Origin: an uncultured Psychrobacter sp.
Lineage (GTDB): Bacteria; Pseudomonadota; Gammaproteobacteria; Pseudomonadales; Moraxellaceae
Length of the DNA stretch: 64,000 nt
Direction of reading: 5' to 3'
NCBI RefSeq assembly: GCF_947500265.1
Contig: NZ_CANMRN010000006.1
Location: forward strand, 124,001-188,000
In this document: one piece after another, positions 17,611 through 27,146 of the stretch
Layout: every line of letters starts with the position of its first letter
Numbering within the stretch: position 1 is the first letter of the stretch
Made by a program: the position numbers and the translations under genes
The notes under the pieces: generated by a model
Told to the model about the DNA's origin: nothing
The model's database searches: none
What the model saw: the letters and a program-made list of their open reading frames with translations, nothing else

Positions 17611-18039
17611 ATGATAAGTGCATTCTTTGAGTTGGTAACTGATAAAGTGGCGTCTGCCATTTTGGCCATGGTGGTAGCAAGCCTACTGCCATGGGCGGTG
17701 TCAATCGTTGCAAAAGTATCTGGTGGCTTTAGAATCAGAAATAATGCACATCCTCGCGAATTTTTTCAAAATGCGACAGGCATGGCAGCACGTGCTAATG
17801 CAGCACAACAAAACAGTTATGAAACCTTGCCAGTGTTTTTGGCGGCGGTGATAGTTGCTATGCTGTTCTTTGTACCGCAGTCGATTATCAACGTATTGGC
17901 TTGGCTGTATGTGATGATACGAATTGGTTTTTGTGTGGCATATATTACTAACTTGGCAATGTTCCGCTCTATCCTCTGGGTATTATCAATGGCATGTTGT
18001 CTAATGCTATTTTATTTAGCGATACGAGTCAGCGTCTAG
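17611..18039 (+). CDS. MAPEG family inner-membrane protein
   Basis: At 142 aa it has four hydrophobic segments and the MAPEG core RANAAQQNSYETLPVFLAAV (about residues 67-86). MAPEG members include microsomal glutathione transferases; bacterial short forms of this type are mostly uncharacterised. Its position 11 bp after the OsmC-family gene suggests a shared role in redox or detoxification, which is an inference from context. Confidence 0.8.
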   Translation: MISAFFELVTDKVASAILAMVVASLLPWAVSIVAKVSGGFRIRNNAHPREFFQNATGMAARANAAQQNSYETLPVFLAAVIVAMLFFVPQSIINVLAWLYVMIRIGFCVAYITNLAMFRSILWVLSMACCLMLFYLAIRVSV

Positions 18040-18084
18040 TAAAAATATCCGTAACTGCCAAAACGCTCAAATACAAGCAAGTGA

Positions 18085-19119
18085 TTAATCTTGTACGCTT
18101 GCTTGTAGGGCGCTAATAATAACCGCTTTATTTTTCTCTCGTTTAATACCTTCCCATACTGTCTGCGCCTCAACGTAGCCTTTGGTAAGCATACCTAGCC
18201 ATTGTTTATAACGACCGACTAACACCACATCATTCTTTGCTTCACCTTCCAAAAACTTAATCTGATGCGCGATTAAATCTTGCCATAATAATGTAGCCGT
18301 ATTCTCTCCGCTGTCAGTACTTTTCTCAGTATCATTATCAACCTGTGCCACTAAATCAGGACGTGTTACTGCGCCGCGACCTAACATCAAATGCGGTGTA
18401 CCTGCTTGCGTCATACAGTTCTGCGCATGCTCAAAGTTCCAAATTTCTCCATTGGCAATGACTGGAATATCGAGCGCATTAAAACTTTGAATTTTGTCCC
18501 AATAGGCGGGTGGCTTATAGCCTTGCGTTTTAGTGCGTGCATGAATGGTTAGCCAGTCAGCGCCACTGTCGTTAATTGCGCCTCGGATATCATCCATTCG
18601 GCTAGTGTCGGTATAGCCCAGACGAATCTTAGCTGATACTGGTATATGGGCGGGAACGGCTTGGCGTACGGCACTGATAATCTGATACATTGTTTCAGGT
18701 TCATCCAGCAGTACTGAACCACCGCGATGGCTATTTACTGTTTTTGCAGGACAGCCAAAGTTAATATCGATAGCAGGCGCACCAAGCTCACAAGCGTACG
18801 CGGCGTTTTCGGCCATAAGCTGTGCTTCGCTACCTAAAATCTGTACATGAATGGGCGTACCAGAGGCCGTTTTGGCATCATGATGTAGCTCAGGCACATA
18901 TTTATAAAACACATGTGCAGGTAAGACGTGCTGAGTGATACGAATAAACTCACTGACCGACCAATCATAAGGACGACCCAAGTCAGACGCAATTTGGGTT
19001 AATATTTGGCGCATTAATGGATCGGTTAAGCCCTCCATAGGTGCGAGCAAACGCACGGGAGCTGCAAATGACTGATTAATAGTATTTTGACGCGTTTGAA
19101 GTTGCTGGCTATTATTCAT
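18085..19119 (-). CDS. dusC: tRNA-dihydrouridine synthase, DusC-like
   Basis: FMN-dependent enzyme that reduces uridines in the tRNA D-loop. At 344 aa the TIM barrel is recognisable: LLAPMEGLTDPLMRQIL (FMN-binding start), DINFGCPAKTVNSHRGG with the catalytic Cys (about residue 118), SAKIRLGY, TIHARTKTQGY and IPVIANGEIW. The N-terminal layout and FGCPAKTVNSHRGG motif favour the DusC (U16) subfamily over DusA or DusB. It has its own transcription unit, with convergent genes on its left. Subfamily assignment is less sure than the family. Confidence 0.9.
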   Translation of the reverse strand: MNNSQQLQTRQNTINQSFAAPVRLLAPMEGLTDPLMRQILTQIASDLGRPYDWSVSEFIRITQHVLPAHVFYKYVPELHHDAKTASGTPIHVQILGSEAQLMAENAAYACELGAPAIDINFGCPAKTVNSHRGGSVLLDEPETMYQIISAVRQAVPAHIPVSAKIRLGYTDTSRMDDIRGAINDSGADWLTIHARTKTQGYKPPAYWDKIQSFNALDIPVIANGEIWNFEHAQNCMTQAGTPHLMLGRGAVTRPDLVAQVDNDTEKSTDSGENTATLLWQDLIAHQIKFLEGEAKNDVVLVGRYKQWLGMLTKGYVEAQTVWEGIKREKNKAVIISALQASVQD

Positions 19120-19194
19120 GCTGGTGATTCACTGCTAGAGAGTCGTTATAAGAGAGATTAAATAAAACTTGAGACTGATAGAGGTAGAGAGTAA

Positions 19195-20694
19195 TTAAGT
19201 ATTGCCAAAAATCACTTTTTTGCCCGTCTGTAATCCTGATATCAAGTCTTTAATATTATGAATATCCAAATTGCTTTGCGCACGCGTACAGGCGACATAG
19301 AGCAAACGCAGCTCTTCTGGGCTTATTTTGACGGCGTTGGTGGTCACATCATAATAAAAGTCATCATCTAGTTGTACTTTCCCCCATTCAAGCCCTTTGG
19401 CCTTGTGAGCGGTAGAGATGACATAGTCAGCGTTTTCAATGCTAGTCAGACTATTGACCGCTTGACTCAAGACATTGGTACCGTGGTCATCGACCAGTTT
19501 GACCAGTGTTTTGAGATCGCTACCCTCATTGGTTTCGGCGTACTCTTGCACATCACCCCAGTTATAAAAATACGCCAGCTCAGGTACACCATAAGCTGAT
19601 TTACCATTTTTTAAGTTTTCGGCTGCCTGACAGAATTTGAGCATACGATCGGTATCTGCCTGTAGCGCCACGCGATGGCCGTGCTTTAGTCCTGTCAACA
19701 GTTGCGACATGGCAGCAGCGTTGGTACGGCACAAAATAGCATCTTTCTTACTATGTACCATGCCCTTATCGGTAGAGGATTGTTTATTCGGATTGCCTTT
19801 TAGCGGTACGTCCTCTTGTAGTGCTTTTAACAGGGTATTGGCCACTTCTGCAATCGGCTCACCAAAGCGAAAAGATTGCGTCAATAATGTCTGCGGCAAT
19901 GGCAGCTTTTTCATGGCATTGACCGCGCCGCGCCATTCATAAATCTGCTGATGCGCATCGCCCACATAGATGACTTGTCTCGACTGCTGAGTCAAGATAC
20001 CCATCATCAATGGGTCCGCGTCTTGCGCCTCATCAAATAAGATAAAGTCCGCTGGAATACTGGGCTTAGATAGTGCCCAAAGCTTGAGATAAATATCATG
20101 GCCAATACCAGCAGGGTGACGCGCATCAATCGACTGTAACCAGCGCTGCTCAACAGCAGGGTAGAGCATCTCGCGCAGCTGCTCTGCATCTGAGTCATCG
20201 AGCCAGCTTGGGAACAGTATGTGCCTTGGCGCAGGGTAGCTGGCATGTGTGCTACAGAAATTACTTACCGCATCGCTGACGAACCGAGACAATCGCGCGG
20301 GTGTCAGTGTGATGTATTTATTAACCCCATCCATTTGCCGACGTACTTGTACAGGCTGTAGTCCCAAATCATCACCGAGGCGCTTGGGTGAAAAGCGCGG
20401 CAAAGATAGCTTGGCGGTAATATCACGAGCAACATGACGATAAGCTAGTGAATGAAAAGTACGGCATTCTACATGCGGCGGAAACTTTGAACGAGCATCA
20501 TTGGCAATCGCTTTGTTAAAAGCCAGATATAGTCCGCGGCCACGTAAGCGCTCACCGATTAGCTTGAGCGTCGTTGTCTTACCGGCGCCCGCATAAGCGA
20601 CCACTTTAAACGACTTATGATCCATCGCCATATTCAGCGCGCTCAGCTGCTCGTCAGTGGGATCGCTCATATAAGCTGGCATAGATGCGGACAT
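19195..20694 (-). CDS. Short UvrD-like superfamily 1 helicase
   Basis: About 499 aa from the ATG at 20694 (a longer frame to 20751 has a hydrophobic start and little support). SF1A motifs in order: Q motif PTDEQLSALNMA, Walker A AYAGAGKTTTLKLI, Walker B FILFDEAQDADP, motif III IYVGDAHQQIYEWRGA, motif V-like STAHKAKGLEW and motif VI RLLYVACTRAQ. It is much shorter than UvrD or Rep (~700 aa), lacking most of the 2B domain, and resembles the Fbh1-like branch of small helicases. Presumed DNA helicase in repair or recombination; substrate unknown. It is a single-gene unit beside the Dus gene. Confidence 0.85.
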   Translation of the reverse strand: MSASMPAYMSDPTDEQLSALNMAMDHKSFKVVAYAGAGKTTTLKLIGERLRGRGLYLAFNKAIANDARSKFPPHVECRTFHSLAYRHVARDITAKLSLPRFSPKRLGDDLGLQPVQVRRQMDGVNKYITLTPARLSRFVSDAVSNFCSTHASYPAPRHILFPSWLDDSDAEQLREMLYPAVEQRWLQSIDARHPAGIGHDIYLKLWALSKPSIPADFILFDEAQDADPLMMGILTQQSRQVIYVGDAHQQIYEWRGAVNAMKKLPLPQTLLTQSFRFGEPIAEVANTLLKALQEDVPLKGNPNKQSSTDKGMVHSKKDAILCRTNAAAMSQLLTGLKHGHRVALQADTDRMLKFCQAAENLKNGKSAYGVPELAYFYNWGDVQEYAETNEGSDLKTLVKLVDDHGTNVLSQAVNSLTSIENADYVISTAHKAKGLEWGKVQLDDDFYYDVTTNAVKISPEELRLLYVACTRAQSNLDIHNIKDLISGLQTGKKVIFGNT

Positions 20695-20910
20695 AATAAA
20701 GCTACCTAAATACAAAAATTGATTAAAAATAAAAGGGGCAAAAAAAGCCACTGGGTAAACAATGGCTTATAGATGATGGTGATGCTAAAACGTGATAGTA
20801 AGCAGTCAGCTTACTAATGAGGCAAGAATAAAACGGTGTAATGATAGTTTAACGCATAGCTATATGTAATCAATAACTTTATTTGAGTCTGGATTAGACT
20901 GATAAGTGTT

Positions 20911-21798
20911 TTATTCTTTGTTTGTCGATACGAGAGTAGGACGGGGCTCTTCTTTGATTAGAATCTTCGCCAAAAACAAACCAAGCTCAAACAACAACCA
21001 CATCGGAATCGCTAGCATGAGCATCGATACGCCATCTGGCGGCGTGACAACGGCAGCCACAGCAAAACAGCCCACAATGATATAACGACGTTTTTCTTCT
21101 AAGCTCTGAATGGAGACAATACCTGCCAATATCAATAGCAAAGTGACAACTGGAATCTCAAACGTTAAGCCAAATACCATAAATAATTTTAAGGCAAAAC
21201 TGAGGTAGCTGTCGATATCCGTCATGGGTAGTACGTTTTGCGGGGCAAACATAATGAAGAACTTTAAGACCCCTTTGAGCACAATAAAGTAAGAAAAAGC
21301 CACACCAGCATAGAATAAAAATATAGAAGATAGCAGCACTGGAATAGCAATTTTCTTTTCTTTCTTATATAAACCGGGCGCTACAAATGACCAAATTTGA
21401 TAAAGAATGTAGGGCATCGCCAAAAACGCAGCTACGAATACGGTCAAACGTATCGGCGCCATAAAGTTTGACGTGATATCGGTGGCAATCATAGTCGAGT
21501 TGGCAGGTAACTGCGCAACTAGTGGATCAGACAACAAGTTATATAGCTCGCGCGAATAACCGACCAAACCTAAAAATATTATCAATACCGCCACACATAT
21601 CTTGATCAAATGCCGACGCAGCTCAATCAAGTGCTCGGTAATAGGCATATCAGCCAAAGGGCTTAAAGCATCCTCTGATTTTTTATCTTGAGTGGTATTG
21701 GTTTTTGTTCCAGTATCTTGATCAACGACATTTGGGTCAGTAATGGCAGAAACAGCGATTTTCTCTTGACGACTTTTTTTGCGTTTGAGTAGTTGCAT
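20911..21798 (-). CDS. tatC: Sec-independent protein translocase TatC
   Basis: Core receptor of the twin-arginine export system in the inner membrane. At 295 aa it has six hydrophobic segments and the TatC motif MPITEHLIELRRHLIKI (about residues 53-69), where the Glu and Arg residues contact the signal peptide, plus FVAPGLYKKEKK and the PPDGVSMLMLAIPMW end motif. The first ~50 residues form a polar, Thr/Asp-rich cytoplasmic extension not found in E. coli TatC. The start overlaps the tatB stop by one base. Last gene of the tatABC set. Confidence 0.96.
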   Translation of the reverse strand: MQLLKRKKSRQEKIAVSAITDPNVVDQDTGTKTNTTQDKKSEDALSPLADMPITEHLIELRRHLIKICVAVLIIFLGLVGYSRELYNLLSDPLVAQLPANSTMIATDITSNFMAPIRLTVFVAAFLAMPYILYQIWSFVAPGLYKKEKKIAIPVLLSSIFLFYAGVAFSYFIVLKGVLKFFIMFAPQNVLPMTDIDSYLSFALKLFMVFGLTFEIPVVTLLLILAGIVSIQSLEEKRRYIIVGCFAVAAVVTPPDGVSMLMLAIPMWLLFELGLFLAKILIKEEPRPTLVSTNKE

Positions 21799-22493
21799 CA
21801 GTCAGTCTCCTGCTTATGGTCAGAAGTCTGCATGTTGGCAGGACTGTTGAGTAGGGCGTCAGCTTTATAATTTGGCACATATGGCGGCATTGGGAGCCGA
21901 CGTGCTTTGTCATAAGCGCCAAGTCGAAACCACATGTTTTCCCACGGTCGGGTAGTGATGGTCTGAACAACTGGCGCTGTCTTGGCATCATCGCCCACAT
22001 TTACATCATCTACATTGTCACTGCTGTGACCTCGCTTCGATAATTGACCATTTTCTATTGTATCTGGCTGCTCGTCAGAGGCATAAGCATAGTCGAATGC
22101 TTTTGGTGTGGCTGGTTGCTGCTTTTGTGTGCGGCTATTTTTATGAGCTTCGTCAACCTTGCTGTTTTCAGCATTCGTAGATGCTTCAGAAGCTATCGAA
22201 GCAGGACTATGTGAGCTTTCAAAAGCTTTCATATTACCGCGCATCTCAGCCATCTCGCGCCTCATTTCGGCTTCGGTCTGGCGAATTTTGGCGAGCTCTT
22301 TTTGCATTTGCTGACGTGTCTCAGCCAAGTCAAGCTCAGCCTCTATTTCAGACTGCAAGGTTGAGACTGTACGGCGAATTTTGGCGTACCATTGCCCAGC
22401 CGTGCGCGCTGCCTGCGGCAGTTTTTCTGGGCCCAGTACGATTAGGGCGATAACGCCAAAGAGAAGTAGTTCAGAAAACCCGATATCAAACAT
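21798..22493 (-). CDS. tatB: Twin-arginine translocase subunit TatB
   Basis: Membrane-anchored partner of TatC. It starts MFDIGFSELLLFGVIALIVLG, with the TatB-specific Glu in the membrane helix and the F-x-E-L-L pattern, followed by PEKLPQAARTAGQWYAKIRR and an amphipathic helix. At 231 aa it is longer than E. coli TatB (171 aa); the extra length is a low-complexity, polar, probably disordered C-terminal tail. It begins 27 bp after tatA and overlaps tatC by one base. Confidence 0.95.
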   Translation of the reverse strand: MFDIGFSELLLFGVIALIVLGPEKLPQAARTAGQWYAKIRRTVSTLQSEIEAELDLAETRQQMQKELAKIRQTEAEMRREMAEMRGNMKAFESSHSPASIASEASTNAENSKVDEAHKNSRTQKQQPATPKAFDYAYASDEQPDTIENGQLSKRGHSSDNVDDVNVGDDAKTAPVVQTITTRPWENMWFRLGAYDKARRLPMPPYVPNYKADALLNSPANMQTSDHKQETD

Positions 22494-22519
22494 AATGGTC
22501 CGATGTCACTGTTTAGATG

Positions 22520-22759
22520 CTATACGTTATGCTTATCATCAACCTTGGTGGTTGAGCGCTCTTCAGTGTGTGCCGTCGCATCGTGGTCAAGAACCGCGTG
22601 TTTTTTGGCATGCTCTGTATTTTCATCTTTAACAGCTTCTTTAAAACCTTTGACAGCACCGCCCAAATCTTTACCAGCATTTCTGAGTTTTGAGGTGCCA
22701 AACACGACAACGACAACGACCAATAGTATCAGCCAATGTGTAATAGAAAAACTACCCAT
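22520..22759 (-). CDS. tatA: Twin-arginine translocase subunit TatA
   Basis: Pore-forming or membrane-weakening subunit of the Tat system. At 79 aa it has one N-terminal hydrophobic helix ([15 protein letters not shown]), the FG hinge and the amphipathic helix with [19 protein letters not shown]. The C-terminal tail is charged and His/Asp-rich. First of tatABC, 217 bp downstream of hisIE on the same strand, an arrangement also found in related Gammaproteobacteria. Confidence 0.96.
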   Translation of the reverse strand: MGSFSITHWLILLVVVVVVFGTSKLRNAGKDLGGAVKGFKEAVKDENTEHAKKHAVLDHDATAHTEERSTTKVDDKHNV

Positions 22760-22976
22760 AATGGTATCCTTGTGACTTGGTTTTGTGACTTGGTTTCGTG
22801 ACTTAGTTTTCAGTCTTTATATGTCTGCTGTTAGTTTGCAAAAGGTCTATCTAGCAAACAAAAAGCATCAGCATATAATGCGAGATAAAACAGAGCTATA
22901 TTATAACCTGCACTTATTACAAATAGGTGAAAGCAACAATAATCCAATAAAATAGACGTTTATTTTTTATTTAGGC

Positions 22977-23834
22977 TTATCTAGCGGCTTTTTCATCGAT
23001 ACCGGATAGCCCAAAACGTCTACCTAGCTCGTTTAACACGGCGTCCGACTCTATATCAAACCAGGCCAGTCCGACTAAGGTATGGAACCAAACATCGGCG
23101 ACTTCATAGATTAGCTCATGACGAGCTTCATCGTAGCTGGCTTTGTCTGTACTCTCATCGCAGTTAGCAAAATCTTTGGCAGCGATGATACTTTCTGTAC
23201 TCTCTTCACCGACTTTTTCTAATATTTTATTTAATCCTTTGGCATACAGACTGGCCACATAAGAGCTGTTGGCATCGGCTTGTTTGCGCTCTGCTAATAC
23301 GCTATCGAGCTGCTGCAATACAGAGGCTTTATCGACTTGTGCTTGAGCAGTATCAGCTTGTGCTTGGATAGTATCAGAGTCAGTATTCGAACCAGTGTTT
23401 TCAATTTCATGAGTGTCGCTAGTAGAGTCATGAGAATGATAAATATCTGCAGGTTCTTTTAATACTTTATCGACAGTTTGCCATTCAGGCGTTTGACCTG
23501 ATAAATCCAAACGCTGATAAAAGCACGACTCACGTCCTGTATGGCAAGCAATGCCGCCAGCCTGAGTGACACTAAGCACAATCACATCTGCATCACAGTC
23601 TAGACGAATATCATGCACGGTTTGCGTATGACCTGATGACTCACCTTTATGCCATAATTTGGCACGTGAGCGCGAAAAATAAACCGCTGTCTGTGTTTGT
23701 GCAGTGAGCTGTAGTGCTTCTGCATTCATCCACGCCATCATCAAAATACGACCTGTCTGATGATCTTGAGCAATTGCAGGAATCAAACCATCATCATTAA
23801 AAGTTACGGCAGTCAGCCAAGCAGGTAAAGTCAT
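22977..23834 (-). CDS. hisIE: Bifunctional phosphoribosyl-AMP cyclohydrolase / phosphoribosyl-ATP pyrophosphatase
   Basis: Steps two and three of histidine biosynthesis in one protein. The N-terminal cyclohydrolase (about residues 1-125) shows [22 protein letters not shown] and [10 protein letters not shown], with the zinc and magnesium ligands. The C-terminal MazG-like pyrophosphatase starts near [20 protein letters not shown] and has [12 protein letters not shown] and [11 protein letters not shown]. Between them is a linker of about 65 residues that is rich in Asp, Thr, Ala and Gln, with repeated QAQ(A/V)D units. That linker is longer than in E. coli HisIE (203 aa in total, against 285 here). 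Confidence 0.95.
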   Translation of the reverse strand: MTLPAWLTAVTFNDDGLIPAIAQDHQTGRILMMAWMNAEALQLTAQTQTAVYFSRSRAKLWHKGESSGHTQTVHDIRLDCDADVIVLSVTQAGGIACHTGRESCFYQRLDLSGQTPEWQTVDKVLKEPADIYHSHDSTSDTHEIENTGSNTDSDTIQAQADTAQAQVDKASVLQQLDSVLAERKQADANSSYVASLYAKGLNKILEKVGEESTESIIAAKDFANCDESTDKASYDEARHELIYEVADVWFHTLVGLAWFDIESDAVLNELGRRFGLSGIDEKAAR

Positions 23835-24022
23835 AATGTATTTGTCGTCTTATAGGTAGAAAGTGGAAAAGAGTGATAAGCAATTATACTACTTATGATT
23901 AAAGCGGGGAGATTATCTGAAATGCTCTGCAATATACTAACAGCTAGCAATATGATGTCAGCTAAATGCGCTATAGAGTGCAACTATGCTAAATGACAGC
24001 ATACTATTGATAACAAGCGATT

Positions 24023-24466
24023 CTACAGTCTAAATAAATGCGGATACAGCGCTTCTTTGATCGTGTTATCAAGCTTAGTCACTTTATTGAGGTTAAAGTC
24101 GTAACCTCTAAAATGCTGGCGCGCTTTTGCTACTATCTCGCCCGTGTGCATCCGTGTGACTTTTAGGATTATATTACCGCCATTATCATATATTGGCTCA
24201 ACACCAACTTCAAATAACAACTCTTCTCGTACGCGGATACGGCTAACAATATCTAGCTGCAATTTATCAATAATTAAGCCTTGATGGTCTGCGTTGATTT
24301 CTTTGACACCTTTAGCATATAAAAATCTTAGCCGTGCTTCGGACAATAGCGCTGTCAGAGATTCGACCGTCATGTGTTGTCCTGCGTCGGCTTCCGTATG
24401 ACGCACACGCATCACTGTCTCAAAAACAAACAAGTCGTCGTCGAATACTAACTCTTGTTTTGACAC
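24023..24466 (-). CDS. Hotdog-fold acyl-CoA thioesterase
   Basis: 4HBT-type protein of 147 aa from the GTG at 24466, which follows an AGGAG site (spacing short); the frame extends to a TTG at 24490. The sequence FETVMRVRHTEADAGQHMTVESLTALL corresponds to the first strand and the catalytic-helix region of YbgC/FadM-like thioesterases, where an Asp or Glu replaces the usual position. It probably hydrolyses an acyl-CoA; the chain length cannot be told. No terminator or partner gene is evident nearby; it is followed by 188 bp before hisIE. Confidence 0.7.
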   Translation of the reverse strand: MSKQELVFDDDLFVFETVMRVRHTEADAGQHMTVESLTALLSEARLRFLYAKGVKEINADHQGLIIDKLQLDIVSRIRVREELLFEVGVEPIYDNGGNIILKVTRMHTGEIVAKARQHFRGYDFNLNKVTKLDNTIKEALYPHLFRL

Positions 24467-24761
24467 ACTATCTCCTAGAGTGATGGCCAAAGATTGTTCT
24501 ACTTGTCGCGCTATATGTTGGCAGCATTGTTATCGTTATAGCTATACATTACAGCGTAAATATTCATAGTGAATAAGTGGGTTTTAATAGTGTTTATATG
24601 AAGATATAGCTCAGTCCCTACTTAAGCACAGCTTAGGCTGACATTCAATCTATTTGGATAAAAATCAGCCGTTTTATTGGTGCTTTTAGGAGAGCCGCTA
24701 TCGCTTATTTGATGTCGGTGACTTGTCTTTATTGTCTACTAAAACCTCGCCAAAACTTTAC

Positions 24762-24791
24762 TTGGCAAAACAAGGCACTATCTGCTAAAAT
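24762..24791 (+). promoter_or_regulatory. Promoter of the rpmI-rplT operon
   Basis: TTGGCA, 18 bp, TAAAAT, with an extended -10 TG (TGCTAAAAT). The predicted start is near 24798, giving a leader of about 104 nt. The leader contains ACCTC at 24801-24805 and GAGGT at 24816-24820, which can pair, as well as the palindrome CCTCGAGG. L20 represses its own operon by binding leader RNA in E. coli; similar control here is only a possibility. The rest of the 411-bp gap from 24491 shows nothing else. Confidence 0.65.
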
Positions 24792-24901
24792 AGCGCCTCC
24801 CACCTCGAGGCAAATAGAGGTTTAGTGGTTATTTATATAACGATTATTCAGTGTGACTATTTGACGACCAGGTTCTAAAACAGAAAAAGAGGCAAATCAT
24901 C

Positions 24902-25099
24902 ATGAAAGTTAAGATGAAAACCAGAAGCGGCGCAGCTAAACGCTTCAAAAAAACAGCGAATGGCTTCAAGCGTAAGCAAGCATTCAAAAGCCATATTTTG
25001 ACCAAGAAATCAGCTAAGCGTATTCGCCAATTGCGTGGTCTTAAGTTGGTGCACAAGTCTGACGAAGCAGCAGTTCGTCGTATGTGCCCATACATTTAA
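24902..25099 (+). CDS. rpmI: 50S ribosomal protein bL35
   Basis: 65 aa, highly basic, with [18 protein letters not shown] and the end motif of bL35 (AVRRMCPYI). The start has an AGAGG site. It is followed after 119 bp by rplT. Unlike the E. coli infC-rpmI-rplT order, infC is not immediately upstream here; the preceding gene, on the other strand, is a thioesterase. Confidence 0.98.
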   Translation: MKVKMKTRSGAAKRFKKTANGFKRKQAFKSHILTKKSAKRIRQLRGLKLVHKSDEAAVRRMCPYI

Positions 25100-25218
25100 T
25101 AGCCTACCGTCATCTATCTTTGATTGAAAATATTTGACTTTGCAATCTGACAATGATGTTTGTTATTTAACGGCATCATCACTCGCTTAACAGTGATTAA
25201 AAAATCTTGGAGTAAATT

Positions 25219-25575
25219 ATGGCCCGTGTAAAACGTGGTGTACAGGCAAATCGCCGTCACAAAAAAATCTTAAAGCGCGCAAAAGGCTACTACGGTGCCC
25301 GTTCACGTGTTTACCGCGTAGCGGTACAGGCAGTGACCAAAGCTGGTCAATATGCTTATCGTGACCGTCGCAACAAGAAACGTACTTTCCGTCGTCTTTG
25401 GATCGCACGTATCAATGCTGGTGCACGCTTAAACGGCTTAAGCTATAGCCGCTTCATCAATGGCATGAAAAAAGCAAACATCGCAATCGATCGTCGCGTT
25501 CTAGCAGACATCGCTATGCATGATGCAGCGACTTTCACAGCATTGGTCGAAAAAGCAAAAGCGGAATTGGCCTAA
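25219..25575 (+). CDS. rplT: 50S ribosomal protein bL20
   Basis: 118 aa, ordinary bL20 length. It starts [19 protein letters not shown] and has [17 protein letters not shown] and [15 protein letters not shown], all conserved. It is essential for early 50S assembly and, in E. coli, represses its own operon. The ribosome site is TTGGAG. It ends before a clear terminator at 25674-25703. Confidence 0.98.
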   Translation: MARVKRGVQANRRHKKILKRAKGYYGARSRVYRVAVQAVTKAGQYAYRDRRNKKRTFRRLWIARINAGARLNGLSYSRFINGMKKANIAIDRRVLADIAMHDAATFTALVEKAKAELA

Positions 25576-25673
25576 ATATTAACCGTCCTTTAGGTATGAT
25601 GCTTTTAAATAATTATTTATAAGCAATTGTCTAAATGGATAGGACTAATATTGATTAATAGTATGATATTAAT

Positions 25674-25703
25674 AAAAGCTACCGCTGGTCGGTGGCTTTT
25701 TTT
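25674..25703 (+). terminator. Terminator after rplT
   Basis: Stem GCTACCG/CGGTGGC with a CTGGT loop, followed by seven T. No leader ORF rich in Phe codons precedes it, so I read it as the rplT terminator rather than a pheS attenuator. Confidence 0.75.
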
Positions 25704-25827
25704 ATATTAAATTATTTTAAGAGTGCTCTATATTGAACTTTGTCGAGCAAAAATATGCTTATCATCGTCTAAATATTCAAGCCATTCTTCTCACCAGCCT
25801 TTATATTAATCTTTTATATAAATATAA

Positions 25828-26958
<1,131 letters not shown>

Positions 26959-27146
26959 AGTTTTCTTTATACCTATATAGTTAGTTCAAGATAATTTAGA
27001 TCCAAGGAGGGTGAGTGAAAGTGCTACAAATCGTAGACTGAGCGAGCCTGACGTTGTATCTAATTTATATAGGATTGACTATAGCAAGTGAATTCGCCAA
27101 GCTTTACTCCAACATCTTTATTATAAAATTCTGATCCGAGATATTT

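Noticed and set aside
25674..25703. Phenylalanine-type attenuator for pheST
   Set aside because: No leader peptide with Phe codons precedes the hairpin, and a separate promoter lies after it.
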